Assembly (NCBI GenBank): GCA_019915015.1
Contig: JAHBBC010000001.1
Coordinates: 744,001-808,000, forward strand
DNA from: Auriscalpium vulgare
Lineage: Eukaryota > Basidiomycota > Agaricomycetes > Russulales > Auriscalpiaceae
Direction: 5' to 3'
DNA: 64,000 nucleotides
Made by a program: the position numbers and the translations under genes. The notes under the pieces were generated by a model that had not been told where the DNA came from, did not search any database, and saw only the letters and a list, made by a program, of their open reading frames with translations. Positions 35,241 to 45,487 of this stretch are shown here, piece after piece (within the stretch, counting starts at the first letter, position 1; every line of letters begins with the position of its first letter).

Positions 35241-37518
35241 TTACGTCGTCGTCACCCCCGGCACCGCCCGCATGACCCGCGCCGCGCGCGCCTCCGCTGT
35301 CTCGTGCGCAAATTTGCTCTCCGGCTTGATGGCGATGGTGTACTGCGCGACGAGCATCGCGAGCACCGCCGTGCCCTCAGTCTCAAAGAACTTTCGGCCA
35401 ATGCACGCGCGCGCGCCCTGGCTGAACGGCACGAACGCGTCACGGGGCCAGTCGCCGAGGAAACGCTCCGGCTTGAACGCCAGCGGGTCGTCCCAGTACA
35501 TCGCTGGTGAGCGATCCAGATCAGGCGAGGCCGAGAGCGGTGAGGCGAACATGCGTACGATTGGTGTGTAGACCCGCGACGTGGATGCTCACTATTGCGC
35601 CTTTGGGCACGACAATCCTGTCGCGCGCATCGGTGCCGTCGGCACGCGTGATGGGAAGGGAGGTGTCTTCTGCGCTTTGTTTGGGGAAAGTAACGGCCTA
35701 AGCGCGCAGAAGCGGACATGAACGAATGTTCAAGATGTGGGTGTGGTCAGACGTACTGCGGGACTTCATGCGACTATGAGAGGACGGTAGAAGGTGGCGG
35801 TGAAGAGACATACCTCAGCCTGAGCGTCTCATACAAAACACTGCTTTGGATGTGTCAGATGGGATTCACAAGGGGGTCAGAGAAGGAATTTACGCCAAGC
35901 AATATGGCAGCGACGACATTTGGTGATATGACTAGATGGCACCAGGCACGATTGTCAGTAGTTGAGTACTTCAGGGCAAAGACGTCACGCATATTACTCA
36001 CTGGGTTACCACTGGGAAGAACAGTGCTGACTTCCGCATATAAGCGCTCCTGGACGTCCGGGTGCAAAGCCAGTTGGGCAAAACAGAATGCCAACGTGTG
36101 CGCAGAGGACTGAAAGATGTATGCTCCATCAGTCCAAACGAGCTACACGAGACGCAGCACGCACCTCGTGCCCAGCGAGCAGGAACGCGAACATGTTGCC
36201 TGTGCGCACATACCCGTAGGTTGTAAGAAAAGAGACGGCGCGTGGCAAGACATGCAATTAACGCACCGGTCAGCTCTCTGTCGCACAAGATGGAGTCACC
36301 GTCCTCGGCCACAGACGCGGCGACGAGGTTGTTGAACAAATCGCCCTTGTCATCCCCTGCGCCGCCTACCGCCAGCGCGCTCTTCCGTTCTTGAATCATT
36401 TCATCGAGGTATGACTGGGGCATCAAATCAGTCACGCGCGAAGATATGAGGGATGAGCCGTAGGAGGTAAGACTGACGTCCAGCTCGTCAAACGCACAGC
36501 GGACCTTTCGAAGGTGCGCCGTAAGCCACATTGTCCAGCGCGGGAGGACAATCCGAGGGAGGACGTTGCTCGACGCCGTGACCAGCGCGTCCTTGAAAGT
36601 GAGCGCATGCCCAGCGGGAGTATGTTCAGCGTCGGTCCAGGAGATGCGCCGGCCGATGGCGGCGGCGCTGATCACTTGGACTGCCATCTACATGCTGATG
36701 TGAGGGGTCTGGACGAGGGAAGATGGTGGACATACCGCAATGGTGACCTCAGTAACGTCGTCGGTCGTAATTTCTAAGCCGTCGCACCAGTGCGTAGTAA
36801 ACAGCCCGCGCACGACGAGAACAGTTTCATCCCACACGAGCTTGTTGTTTTTCTGTTCAGCCGCGTCAGCATTGTACCCATCGGGATCGGTAACTTCGTT
36901 GCGCACTTCCGAAAAGGCCGGTGTGGCGATCTTGCGGTACCTTCTCCATTGTGCGCCGACAGCGGAGATAATGTTTGGTCCGAGGCATGTAACGATCGTA
37001 TAGAAATGCGCGGGTTTGGGGAAGCGCGTGCGTTGGTTGGTCACTTCCTGCCGTAGGATAAGTTGAGAATTGAGCGCATACACTCTGAGGACCGCGCACC
37101 TTGATTGTGACAGGGTCGGCGATGTAGATAAAGATTTGTGGTCGTGGCCAGGCGCTAACCTGAAAGACTCGAGCAACTGTTAAGTACACATAGCTGAGGA
37201 AGTCCGAAGACAGACGGTTACATGGGTAAATGCGGTCCACCCAAAGTCGTGAAACTCTGAATGCAAGAAAGTAAGAACGCATCAACACCCGCTTGCGCAT
37301 CCTAGCGCACCTTCGAACCTATACACCATCGCTCTAAAGGAGATCGCGTTGACTCCCTTGACGTACGGCATGAGCTTGCCAACGATGGAGACAGGAGACA
37401 GAAGCGAGCGGGTGCCAGGGAAGTGCCCAACTTCCTGCAGCGCGCGTCGGAAATTGAGGAGTACATGGACGACGTAAGCGAGGGTCAGGGAGGCGGCAAG
37501 GAGGATGGCCGGCTGCAT
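35241..37518 (-). CDS. Cytochrome P450 monooxygenase (P450-2), one apparent frameshift
   Basis: A second multi-exon P450 of a different subfamily. The anchor is MQPAILLAASLTLAYVVHVLL, followed by FHDFGWTAFTH, GAQWRRYRKIATPAFSE (helix C), the I-helix AGHE followed by SSAHT, ExxR as YETLRLR, an AVTFPKQSAEDTSLPI segment, FKPERFLGDWP, and the heme loop FVPFSQGARACIGRKFFETEG. It is divergent from P450-1, so this is not a simple tandem duplicate. Exons join in phase except at about 35690-35700. There the canonical GT-AG join gives the wrong frame, and one extra base (in a GGCC run) would restore it. That is either a young inactivating deletion or a sequence error. The start at 37518 puts the anchor first; an ATG at 37590 is possible. 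Confidence 0.82.
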
Positions 37519-37964
37519 GAGGGGCGAAGGCAAAGGGCGATATCGCGCTGGGGGATTGGCGACGTTCAAGGCGCTTGCAACGGCTGGCATGCGCACCTGT
37601 CCACGATGCCTGGAGAGCGGCGATTGACCCCACGCCGCCTAACGTGGGCAGACGATCTGCATACTCGACGCTTCTCCCCACGCGGACGGCGTTCTCTCGG
37701 GCAGCACGGGCAGCATTGACGGCTTTCCACAGTGAGCAGGAATCCAATTATGCCTCGACGACATCAAAAGGAGGCCGCAAGACGGTCAATTGGTTTCGAG
37801 AGCGAAACGACCAGCGCCACTGGCAGTGATATCCCAACCAGTGGGAAGAACGCAGTCAAGAACGATAGTCTTAGGACAGCGCCAAAAGAGGGACCTCGAC
37901 GTCGTTGAAATGTGCGCACACGTTGTGGTTGTGGAATGATTTGAGCGATGTTATTCCTGAAATT

Positions 37965-38330
37965 ACGACAATATTGCCGGCTGTTGCCGGGTGCTGGGCG
38001 TCTATGCGGTGTGCCTGCTGCGACGTGAGACGCTCACTTGAGTGCTTTCATCCAAGTCGACGACTCTGCCCAACACTCGAAGCTTCACCCTTGCTCGCAC
38101 CGCCGTTGGCCATTTCCCAGCGCACCGCAGCCACCGCAAGCTGACGCCCATACTTGCCGCCCACTAATGAGTCACGGACTGGCGGAGGGAAGGATATCTG
38201 CTGGCATTGGTACGTATCCAACGCTCAGTAGACGCAGCGAGCGTCCCCATCCCACTCGACGTACCTGCTGAGCGCTACCATCCGACAGTACAATGCGCTC
38301 ATACGTCCCCGCCAATCCCGTCGTAAGTCT
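37965..38330 (+). repeat. Block duplicated at 42480-42780 (weaker at ~46430-46530)
   Basis: About 270 bp (from GAGTGCTTTCATCCAAGTCG onward) recurs almost unchanged at 42.48-42.76 kb, and in eroded form near 46.43 kb. No convincing protein is encoded in any frame. Like the P450-1 5' flank, it marks local segmental duplication in this cluster. Confidence 0.75.
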
Positions 38331-38949
38331 AAGTACTTGGGGACTCACGAGCTTACTCCTAGTCTCCGTAGCTGACCAGTGACTTGAACAGATCAATAGC
38401 TCAAGCTCCGAGCACCTGATCGTTCACATTGCTCACCGTCGGTCCTCAGCGTGGCTCGCCAAACAACCGCATCACCACCGCACGCTTTACGGATCATTGC
38501 AGTTGGAGTTAGAAGAAGAGGAGGGGATCAGAAGGCCACTGGTGCGTGTGCGTTTGCCCCATGCTCATTTCCATCGAATTGAAGGCGCTCCGCGACATCG
38601 GAACAGCCACGAAGCACGGGAAGATTCAAATGGTAGCCTTTGTGGTGTCGACGCCCTCGCGAATTACCCATGAGCGCATCTAAGCGTGCGCGGCCTTACA
38701 ACGGTACGTTATCGATCTCTTGCATACGCTAGTCTCGCTCTGATAGTTCGGGGGCTGGAGAGCCTTCCGCAGTGCCGCATGCCTTCGCTCCCACTGTCCC
38801 AGATGATCAATCGCGCACAAATTCCAGATATCTCTACGGCGCTTTGAAACCTCCAACCCACGATGCCGTCTATGAATCATTGTTGCATTCGCCAAAACCT
38901 TTGGTAACTCTGAGAACACGACTTCTGAGCCCCGCGGAGGCTTGGGTCT

Positions 38950-38957
38950 TATATAAA
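38950..38957 (+). promoter_or_regulatory. TATA box of the UstYa-like gene
   Basis: TATATAAA, about 33 bp before the ATG at 38990. This implies a very short leader, or a start at a position I cannot see. Confidence 0.5.
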
Positions 38958-38989
38958 GACTACGGAGGTTGGATGTTGCTGCGTCGCCA

Positions 38990-39682
38990 ATGCGGTCATA
39001 CTCTACTTGGTCTGCTCACGGGCAGCGGCCTGGTTGGTTCAGGAACTCTCTTGTCAAACTCTCTAATCCACTCGCCGTCTACGCCTGTCTCCTCGCAGCA
39101 ATCTACACAACCTTTTTCAACCTCGCCGTCACACTCCACAACGTACAGCTCTTGAACAAGCTGCTGCCTCCCGCTCCAAAAGAGTACAGTACGTCTGTAC
39201 GCCCTCCCTCTGTATCTGTATCCCTCACCTTCGCGCCTAGGTTATGCCGGGAGTGACCATCCTGCACAGCTCCCACTCGACCTGTTGGTCTCGTACTCGA
39301 GTACAGTGACCTGCACTTTACATTGTGGGACGATGCCGAGTGGGGAACACTTTTCCCCGCTGAAGGTTTTACCGACCTCGGGCCTGCGCAGCAGCCGTAC
39401 CTGCTGTCCATGATCCACCAGATGCACTGCCTCGACATCATCCGAGTCGGCTTCCTCACGAACCGGACCGGCGCCGCGCACCACGTCGAGAACTGCCTGC
39501 GCTACTTGCGGCAGATCGTGCTGTGCAATGCGGACACGACGCTCGAGGAGACAGTGGTGCAGGAGATCAAGGGACGGAGATCAAGGGACGGGAGCGGCGT
39601 GGGGATGGTGCATCGCTGCCGGGACTGGACGAAGGTCAGACAGTATCTGCTCGATAATCCTAGTCATGTGTCGCGGGCATGA
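38990..39682 (+). CDS. UstYa/DUF3328-like protein, one apparent frameshift
   Basis: Exon 1 (38990-39188) encodes a cytosolic start (MRSYSTWSAHGQRPGWF) and one membrane segment (LAVYACLLAAIYTTFFNLAV). After a 52-nt intron, exon 2 continues (YAGSDHPAQLPLD). A one-base shift near 39270-39280 (GACCT, where GAYCCT is expected) is then needed to enter the frame that ends at 39682. That frame has the family signature: SMIHQMHCLDIIRVGF, HHVENCLRYLRQIVLC and the C-terminal HRCRDW. In the second motif N replaces the second His. UstYa proteins carry out oxidative cyclisation in fungal ribosomal-peptide pathways, and relatives act in other specialised pathways. The P450 and peptide-gene neighbours fit. 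The lesion may be an assembly indel. Confidence 0.8.
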
Positions 39683-41128
39683 AGCACATATACAGTACTG
39701 CGGTGGTCGGTGTACCCTCGTTTCGTATCATACGGTTGTTGAAAACAACAGATACACTAATGCATTGCGTACATACGAATCCAGACTGCGTCTGTCTTCG
39801 ACAGCTGGATGCGGGAGAAACTAGTGCTTGAGTTGATATCGACTACGATGCCTACCCGCGAAATCATGTCGACGTGACACTTCCAGCATCGCACCTGCGC
39901 CGACCCGACGGTGTAACCGTTGTGGCATTTATCACGTCAAGAGCCCATGCCCCAGTCGAATCACGATGGGGTGTCGTCGCGATGCGCTGATAATTCGATG
40001 TTGAAGTGGCTGGCGCAGATGGTACAGATGATCTGCAGCGCGCTTGCGCCGCCGCCCGCCCGCCAGGATGTCAGCTGGGCACAATTAGAATGCGTCCGAG
40101 GACAAGATGTGAGGGGCAAGGGACGATCATCGGCGATTCACACACTCCAGATTACTTATGCCGCACTACGGAAGCGAAGCCCGCGGTGGCTCTCAGACGA
40201 CACGATTCGAACAAAATGGTGTTGAGCACACGCAAAATTTTCTTGGCATGAGACCAGCGTACCAGAGGTTCAAAACCTGGCGTGCTCGTTCGTCTTGTAG
40301 ATAGATGGACGTCACGGTCCTTCAAGTTGTCAAAGCCACTGACCTCCACTGACGAAGGACATCACACAGACAGACAGAAGAAGCTTGAGCTTCGAGGGCG
40401 GAGCACACAGCAATCCATTGACGGGGCTTCCTACATTCCATTAAATCAGAGGATAGACAGATCGGATGTTTGGCAACAGATTTTGCGAGTCGAGCGCCGG
40501 CAGACCGTCGTCACACGCGTAGTCACAATTATCAGGTGTAACACTGTCACGACGGCGTCGCCGTGCACTGCGGCTTACGATTTTCACAAGACGCCCCGAC
40601 GGTCTGCCTTCTCGGAGAGCATCATGGATGGCCGAGGGTCACTCGTACGATATGGTGGACAAGAACTCACCTTGCTCAGATGCCTGGCGCGGTCGTGGTA
40701 CGTTGATCGTACCGTCTCTCGGAGCGGCGTCCGTGGCTGACCTTTGATACTACCACAGACGCTCCTTGGGTGCGAGTCGCGCGACAAAGATTACACGCTG
40801 GCCGCTAGGAAAGACGAAGATTCGCACGAATGAAGAGGTGCCTACTTAGTGGGAATGCTCGCCATGCTCATGGACCTCCAGATGTCGGCTCGGACTTCCC
40901 TTTCCAGTCTGCGCTTTATCTCATCTCGGCGATATGCTAGTTGCTCTGTGCTGCTGACAGCGGAATCCGTGGCGTGACACGGTGATAAGTGGGAGCGCCT
41001 CGACTGGGTATATCATCTTCATGGCTGCGCTCTCCTGCCAACATTGCTTTCTTTGTGCGCTGTAGGTGAGCGTCGTTTCTTCCCCTCCATCCACCAAGAC
41101 TAGAGCTCACAATTCTTCCAGGACAGAC
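39683..41128. other. No gene recognised; start of duplicated block at ~40560
   Basis: From about 40560 the DNA matches 44390 onward. Frames of up to ~150 codons (for example 40282-40740) have no recognisable features. There is nothing else to report. Confidence 0.45.
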
Positions 41129-41371
41129 ATGTCGGACGACTACGTGCCCCTCAGCCAGAACGAACACGCCGAGAAACAGGTTTACCGCGATGATACTTCG
41201 CTGCTCCCCGGCATGCTCATTGCTGCCATCCTGTTGCTTCTAGCGGCGAACGTCGTATCCCTCGTGCTGTCCGCGCAGACAGTGTCTGTAGTGGTCGCAG
41301 TTGTTCTGAAGCATCTGGACTACACGGATACATACAATCTCCCTCTCCCCAATCCGTACGACAGCTTGTGA
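41129..41371 (+). CDS. Small single-span membrane protein, UstYa N-terminus-like
   Basis: Eighty residues from the ATG at 41129 (MSDDYVPLSQNEHAEK). One strong membrane segment (LLPGMLIAAILLLLAANVV) is followed by a soluble end closing with LPLPNPYDSL, a motif resembling the stretch after the membrane segment of UstYa-like proteins. The HxxHC-containing catalytic half is absent and no continuing exon is visible. The gene is therefore either a truncated UstYa-like protein or a true small protein. It lies about 330 bp upstream of the peptide gene. The pair is duplicated at 44.9-46.1 kb, where this frame is broken. Confidence 0.6.
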   Translation: MSDDYVPLSQNEHAEKQVYRDDTSLLPGMLIAAILLLLAANVVSLVLSAQTVSVVVAVVLKHLDYTDTYNLPLPNPYDSL

Positions 41372-41613
41372 TCACCCCCGGATACTTTAGCTGCTCCAGT
41401 TGAATCACATCTTCTGGCTCGAATTTTTTCTCCGCCTCGCTCGCAAGGTAGCTCTAGTCGAGCTGATAAACAATCAGAACAGTCTCGCGCCTTCTGGTAA
41501 GGACGGGAAGTCATGATCTTCGCACGCATCTTGGGAAACCTGGACGCGGCGTGAGTATCTATCTCGGAAGCGGAGAACACCTGGGACGATTTCTAAGCTT
41601 CTCTGGCATTGGC

Positions 41614-41620
41614 TATAAAA
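41614..41620 (+). promoter_or_regulatory. TATA box of the repeat-peptide gene
   Basis: TATAAAA, 90 bp before the ATG at 41704. The duplicate gene has the same box 87 bp before its ATG, so this core promoter was copied with the gene. Confidence 0.7.
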
Positions 41621-41703
41621 GCGTTCGGCGCAAGATACAGCGCTCTTCAGCTTGACTTTGTCGCGTTCTTCCGTCTACCTCTCGCCAGTCGTTTTCCCAT
41701 TGA

Positions 41704-42261
41704 ATGCATCCCTCGTTCATCTTCTCTCTCCTTACGGCGCTCGTCCTGCGCGTCGCCGGTACCCCAATCGGTGGCGATAGTCAGTTATCTCTTCATACTG
41801 CGTGATGCAAATTATATTCACCTCTTCTTCAGCCTCTGCTCTCCAGGGTGAGTCTCCGCATCTGGATCTTTGAGGCAGTACTCAATTGTGTTGTGTAACA
41901 GCTCGGGAGGAGGCATCACCTGAAGCTCAAATTGAGGGTACATAAGGATGATTTACGTCACACAAGCGAAACTTACACGTCCCGCGTCCCACAGCACGCG
42001 CTCTGTTCACAGGCTACATCCACGAGGTAGCGTCCGACCAGCCTCAGGTAGAAGGTTAATAAGCACGATTTTGACATATGAATGCGACTGATATACGCGT
42101 CTCGCAGCACGCAGTCTTTTCACAGGCTACATCCACGAGGTAGCGTCCGAAGAGCCTCGGATAGAAGGTAAATAAGCACGATTTTGACACACGAATGCGA
42201 CTGAGAATTGGTCCTCGATGGTTATAAATTCACCGCAATGCGCGAAGCCCACTCAGACTAA
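41704..42261 (+). CDS. Small secreted peptide precursor with repeated mini-exons
   Basis: Predicted exons: 41704-41779, 41833-41847 (15 nt), 41902-41937, 42013-42054, 42126-42167, then two bases plus the stop at 42257-42261. All introns have phase 1 and GT-AG ends, giving 71 residues. The N-terminus is a signal peptide (MHPSFIFSLLTALVLRVAG). The two 42-nt exons encode 14-residue units, GYIHEVASDQPQVE and GYIHEVASEEPRIE. A related but shorter acidic unit (EASPEAQIE) comes from the exon before. Symmetrical phase-1 mini-exons allow units to be gained or lost without a frame change. There is no Kex2-type KR/RR site. By context (UstYa-like proteins, P450s) it could be a ribosomal-peptide precursor with repeated cores; this is inference. 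It could also be a small secreted effector. Confidence 0.68.
42013..42167 (+). repeat. Tandem 42-nt mini-exon repeat with duplicated intron
   Basis: Two mini-exons (42013-42054 and 42126-42167) start on the same bases (GGCTACATCCACGAGGTAGC, counting the phase-1 base) and differ at only a handful of positions. The introns after each also match (GTWAATAAGCACGATTTTGA). The repeating unit is therefore exon plus intron, about 113 bp. Confidence 0.9.
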
Positions 42262-43295
42262 CGTGACAGTATTACCTGCCGTCGACAGCCTTGACTGTTC
42301 TTTCGTGTTCATATACCGTTGTAAGAGAGTCAAATAAATAGAACTTCTGCGGCTTCTACAAACATTTTCTCTATGTTATTTCTCTCGCACGAGTGGTCCT
42401 AGGGAAGGAAGCTGCGCGACGACGGCTAAGCATCCGAAGGGGCCGGCCACCGCGGGCCGGGTGCCGGCGGCTATGACCGCTCCGAGCCGGTCTGAGTGCT
42501 TTCCTCCAAGTCGACGACTCTGCCCAATACTCGATGCTTCACCCTTTCTCGCACCGCCATGGGCCATTTCCCAGCGCACCGCAGCCACCGCAAGCTGACG
42601 CCCATACTTGCCGCCCACTAATGAGTCACGGACTGGCGGAGGGAAGGATATCTGCTGGCATTGGTACGTATCCAACGCTCAGTAGACGCAGCGAGCGTCC
42701 CCATCTAACTCGACGCACCTGCTCAGCGCCCCCGTCCGACAGTACACTGCGCTCACACGTGCACGCCATCCGAGTCCCCGTCGTTCTGCCTCTAGTAGAT
42801 CACGGTCTATACTAGCGCTCCAACAAGCGTGCGACGTGTACTGAGGCGCCTTCGCGCGTCTCTGACGGGCGGTCGTGGGGTGCTGTGAGACTTCACAAGT
42901 GGGTGCGAACAATGAGATCTTGCGAACGCGCTAATCATCCTTCGCAGGCAGTGCCAGTCCGGCGCTTTGTACCTCGTCTTCTGGTCATCCTGGTCACCAC
43001 GTTTACGATGGAAATGTCAAGCTATCCTTGCCACCATTGTGGTGCAAATATATGTGCGCATTGTTTTCTTTGTGGCGATTCTCATGGTTTGACGTGTGCA
43101 TGACGCCTGCGAATCAGGGCATCGCACCGACCCGCGTGGGGATGGGCCTCTCGACAGCCGACCGTACCACCGCAGCCATTAGCATGTGGAACACGAAGCC
43201 AGCATCGCAGCTTGAGATTGCGAACTCGTACACCGACAGGAGCACAGGATGGCTGCGGCCACGTGACTAAAGGCCGCACAGAACGGTTCTCCTCC
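42262..43295. other. Repeat-derived spacer without a recognised gene
   Basis: Contains the 42480-42760 copy of the block at 37.97-38.33 kb, and the end of the duplicated cluster block. No frame looks protein-coding. Confidence 0.5.
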
Positions 43296-43789
43296 GAGTC
43301 TTCGTACGACTGGTCTCAACCATCTTCTGCAATCTCGGATCCCCATCCCGTACTGCCTCCACTCCACCTTTCTCTGCTCCCGGAAAGCTACAAGAAGTAT
43401 GAGCTCGCGGTCGACGACAACGGGCAGCCGATCCCAGGCAAGTACAGTGACTCGGAGCGAGCGGAAGTCTGCCGCTACCAGGTCAGCCCCATCCGCATTC
43501 TATTCCAACACTCTCACGAGCATATGCCATAGTAGTCCATAGAGCACAGAATACCCATAGCAAGTCTTTCACCCGAATACGACGTCCACCACACGCACAA
43601 ACCCCTGCTTCTGCATGACGGCCTCGACACGTCCGAAGAGCAGCTCGTCGCTTACGCGCAGCGCTACGACCTCATCGCGCAGGAGCACCGGTCCTTCTAC
43701 CTCGCTTTGGCGCGCGCGCTCATCCCGGCGCTGCGCTGCCTGAAAAAGGGTTCTCCGACCGCAGAAACCGATGGTGTCACGACACGGTG
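43296..43789 (+). pseudogene. Solitary relic of the 12-18 kb tandem gene family
   Basis: Exon 1-like sequence (YDWSQPSSAIS, LSLLPESYKKYELAVDDNGQ, ERAEVCRYQ followed by a GTCAGC donor) and exon 2-like sequence (EYDVHHTHKPLLLHDGLDTS, EEQLVAYAQRYDLIAQEHRS, ALIPALRCLKK) align with the array copies. The start Met codon is gone (TCG TAC in place of ATG and the next codon), and the C-terminal third is missing after GSPTAETDGV. It is on the opposite strand to the array, about 26 kb away. Confidence 0.85.
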
Positions 43790-43984
43790 ACTCTGGTCTG
43801 TCTTTTCCGCTTGACCACTTACAGTGAGCTTGACGGCAACAACGTCCAGATCCCGTGCCCTTTTGACTGCTGGAACCCGTGAATTGGACAAGGCTGTTGC
43901 GGTGTGTGACCTTCCCTATGCTCGTTTCGTGAAACTGACGGCGATGCCAGATGCCTTCACCCACTCCCTCGCATTGCCTGCTAT

Positions 43985-44165
43985 CGCTGTATAATCCTCT
44001 CCTCCACCTCTCCGCCTGAATGCAAATCATATTGACATCGGCCAGCAGGGACTTCGGTTTCCACAACTCTCCGGTGGACGAACGCAACGATCAATGTGCC
44101 GACGACTTGCAGCGACGGGTAGTAGAAGAAGCCCAGTACTGAGGTGATATGGCGCTGTGCTGTCA
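43985..44165 (-). pseudogene. P450-1 N-terminal relic
   Basis: The minus strand reads FFYYPSLQVVGTLIVAF followed by a degraded RRVVETEVPAG, clearly matching the P450-1 start (FFYHPMPSLQIVGALIAAF, then RRLTAPKSLLADVAG). The upstream 200 bp also match the P450-1 5' flank. No further exons are present. Confidence 0.75.
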
Positions 44166-44947
44166 GTAGGTTCAAGTGCTTGGGACGCACGAGCCTACTG
44201 ATAGTCAGACGGCTGCTGGTTGCCACGCGTCCGCCCCGTGCTCATGTTCCACGATCTGAAGGCGCTCCGCGACATCGGAACAGCCACGAAGCACGGAAAG
44301 AAGCAAGTGACAGCTTTTTGCCGCAGTGTAGTGTCGACGCCCTCGTTAACGCTGTCACGACGGCGTTGCCAGGGCCCGGGCCTGCGCCGCAGTGCGCGCG
44401 GCTGCGGCCTACGACTTTCACAAGAAGCCCAGAGACGCCCCGACGGCCTGCCTTCTCATAGAGCATTTCATGGCCGGCGAAGGTCACTTATACGATACGG
44501 TGGCCAATAGTATACCTCGCTCAGATGCCTGGCGCGGTCGTGGTACGTTGATCGTACCGTCTCCGTGGCAGACCTTTGATACTACCCACAGACGCTCCGT
44601 TGGCAACGATTACACACTGGCCGCTCCATTACAAAGGCAAGACGAAGATCGGTACGAATGAAGAGGGGCCTGGTGGGAATGCTCGCCTTGTACTCATGTG
44701 TCTCCAGATGGCTGGCCCTGGATTTCCTTCCAACCTGCGCTTTATTTGATCTCGTCGATCAGCTGGGTGCCGCTGGCAGCGGAATTTATGGGGTGATATG
44801 GTGACAAGTGGTAATCTCGCGACTGCGTATAGTATCTTCGTGGCGGCGCTCATCTGCTAGCATTGCATTCTTTGTGCGCTGTACTAGGTGAATGCCATTT
44901 TTCTCTCGATATAGCAAGGCTAGAGCTCACATTTCTTTCATGACAGA

Positions 44948-45180
44948 CATGTCGGACTACTAAGTGCCCCTCATCCAGAACGAACATGCCGTCACCCGTC
45001 AGGAGCGGGATGACACGTCGTTGCTCCCCGGCGTGTTCATCGCTGCCATCCTTTTGCTTCTAGAGGCGAACGTCTGCTGTCTACGCAGACAGTGTCGGGT
45101 GTGGTAGCAGTTGTGCTGAGCCATCTGGACTACACAGATACATACAGTCTTCCTCGCCCCAATCTGTACGACAGCTTGTG
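44948..45180 (+). pseudogene. Broken copy of the small UstYa-N-terminus-like membrane protein
   Basis: Starts MSDY and hits a stop (TAA) at the fifth codon, where copy 1 reads GACGAC TAC. The family sequence continues (VPLIQNEHAV, DDTSLLPGVFIAAILLLL), then loses frame in the membrane segment and recovers as HLDYTDTYSLPRPNLYDSL before the stop at 45180. It is a pseudogene of 41129-41371. Confidence 0.85.
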
Positions 45181-45400
45181 ATCACCCTTCAGATACTGTA
45201 GCTGCTCCAGTCGAATCACATCATCTCGTTGGATTCTTCTCCGCCTTGTTCGCAAGGTGGCTCTACTCGATCTGATAAACAATCAGAACAGTTTCCCGGT
45301 GGGCTGGCGTGGACTGCTCTTTCGCACACATCTTGAGAAAACTGAACACGGCGTAAGCATCTCGAACGCCAGAAAATTTTCAAGCTCATCTTGCATGGGC

Positions 45401-45407
45401 TATAAAA
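45401..45407 (+). promoter_or_regulatory. TATA box of the second peptide gene
   Basis: TATAAAA, 87 bp upstream of the ATG at 45488, matching the box of the paralogue. Confidence 0.65.
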
Positions 45408-45487
45408 GCTTTGGGCTCAATGCTTTCCAGCTTGACTTCTCCACGTTCTCATCTGTATACCTCTCGCCAGTTGCTTGCCTTTTGACA

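Larger units (their letters stand above)
40560..43050 (+). repeat. Duplicated cluster block, copy 1 (copy 2 at ~44390-46850)
   Basis: Anchors in the same order and orientation: a TACGATTTTCACAAGACGCC-type block (40578 / 44408), the MSD-membrane-protein frame (41129 / 44948), the TATA box and peptide gene (41704 / 45488), the CGCACGAGTGG block (~42387 / ~46180) and the CTAATCATC..CGCAGGCAGTGCC block (~42931 / ~46722). Copy 1 keeps intact reading frames. Copy 2 is partly degenerate. Confidence 0.85.

Noticed and set aside
40282..40740. 152-codon plus-strand gene
   Set aside because: No motif, and its 3' part lies in the duplicated non-coding block whose second copy does not preserve the frame.
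42013..42167. CRISPR-like array (repeats with spacers)
   Set aside because: Only two repeats, both coding mini-exons with splice sites, in a eukaryotic genome.
41704..42261. Mating-pheromone precursor
   Set aside because: The protein has a signal peptide and ends in an Asp, with no C-terminal CaaX box; basidiomycete pheromone precursors have the opposite pattern.
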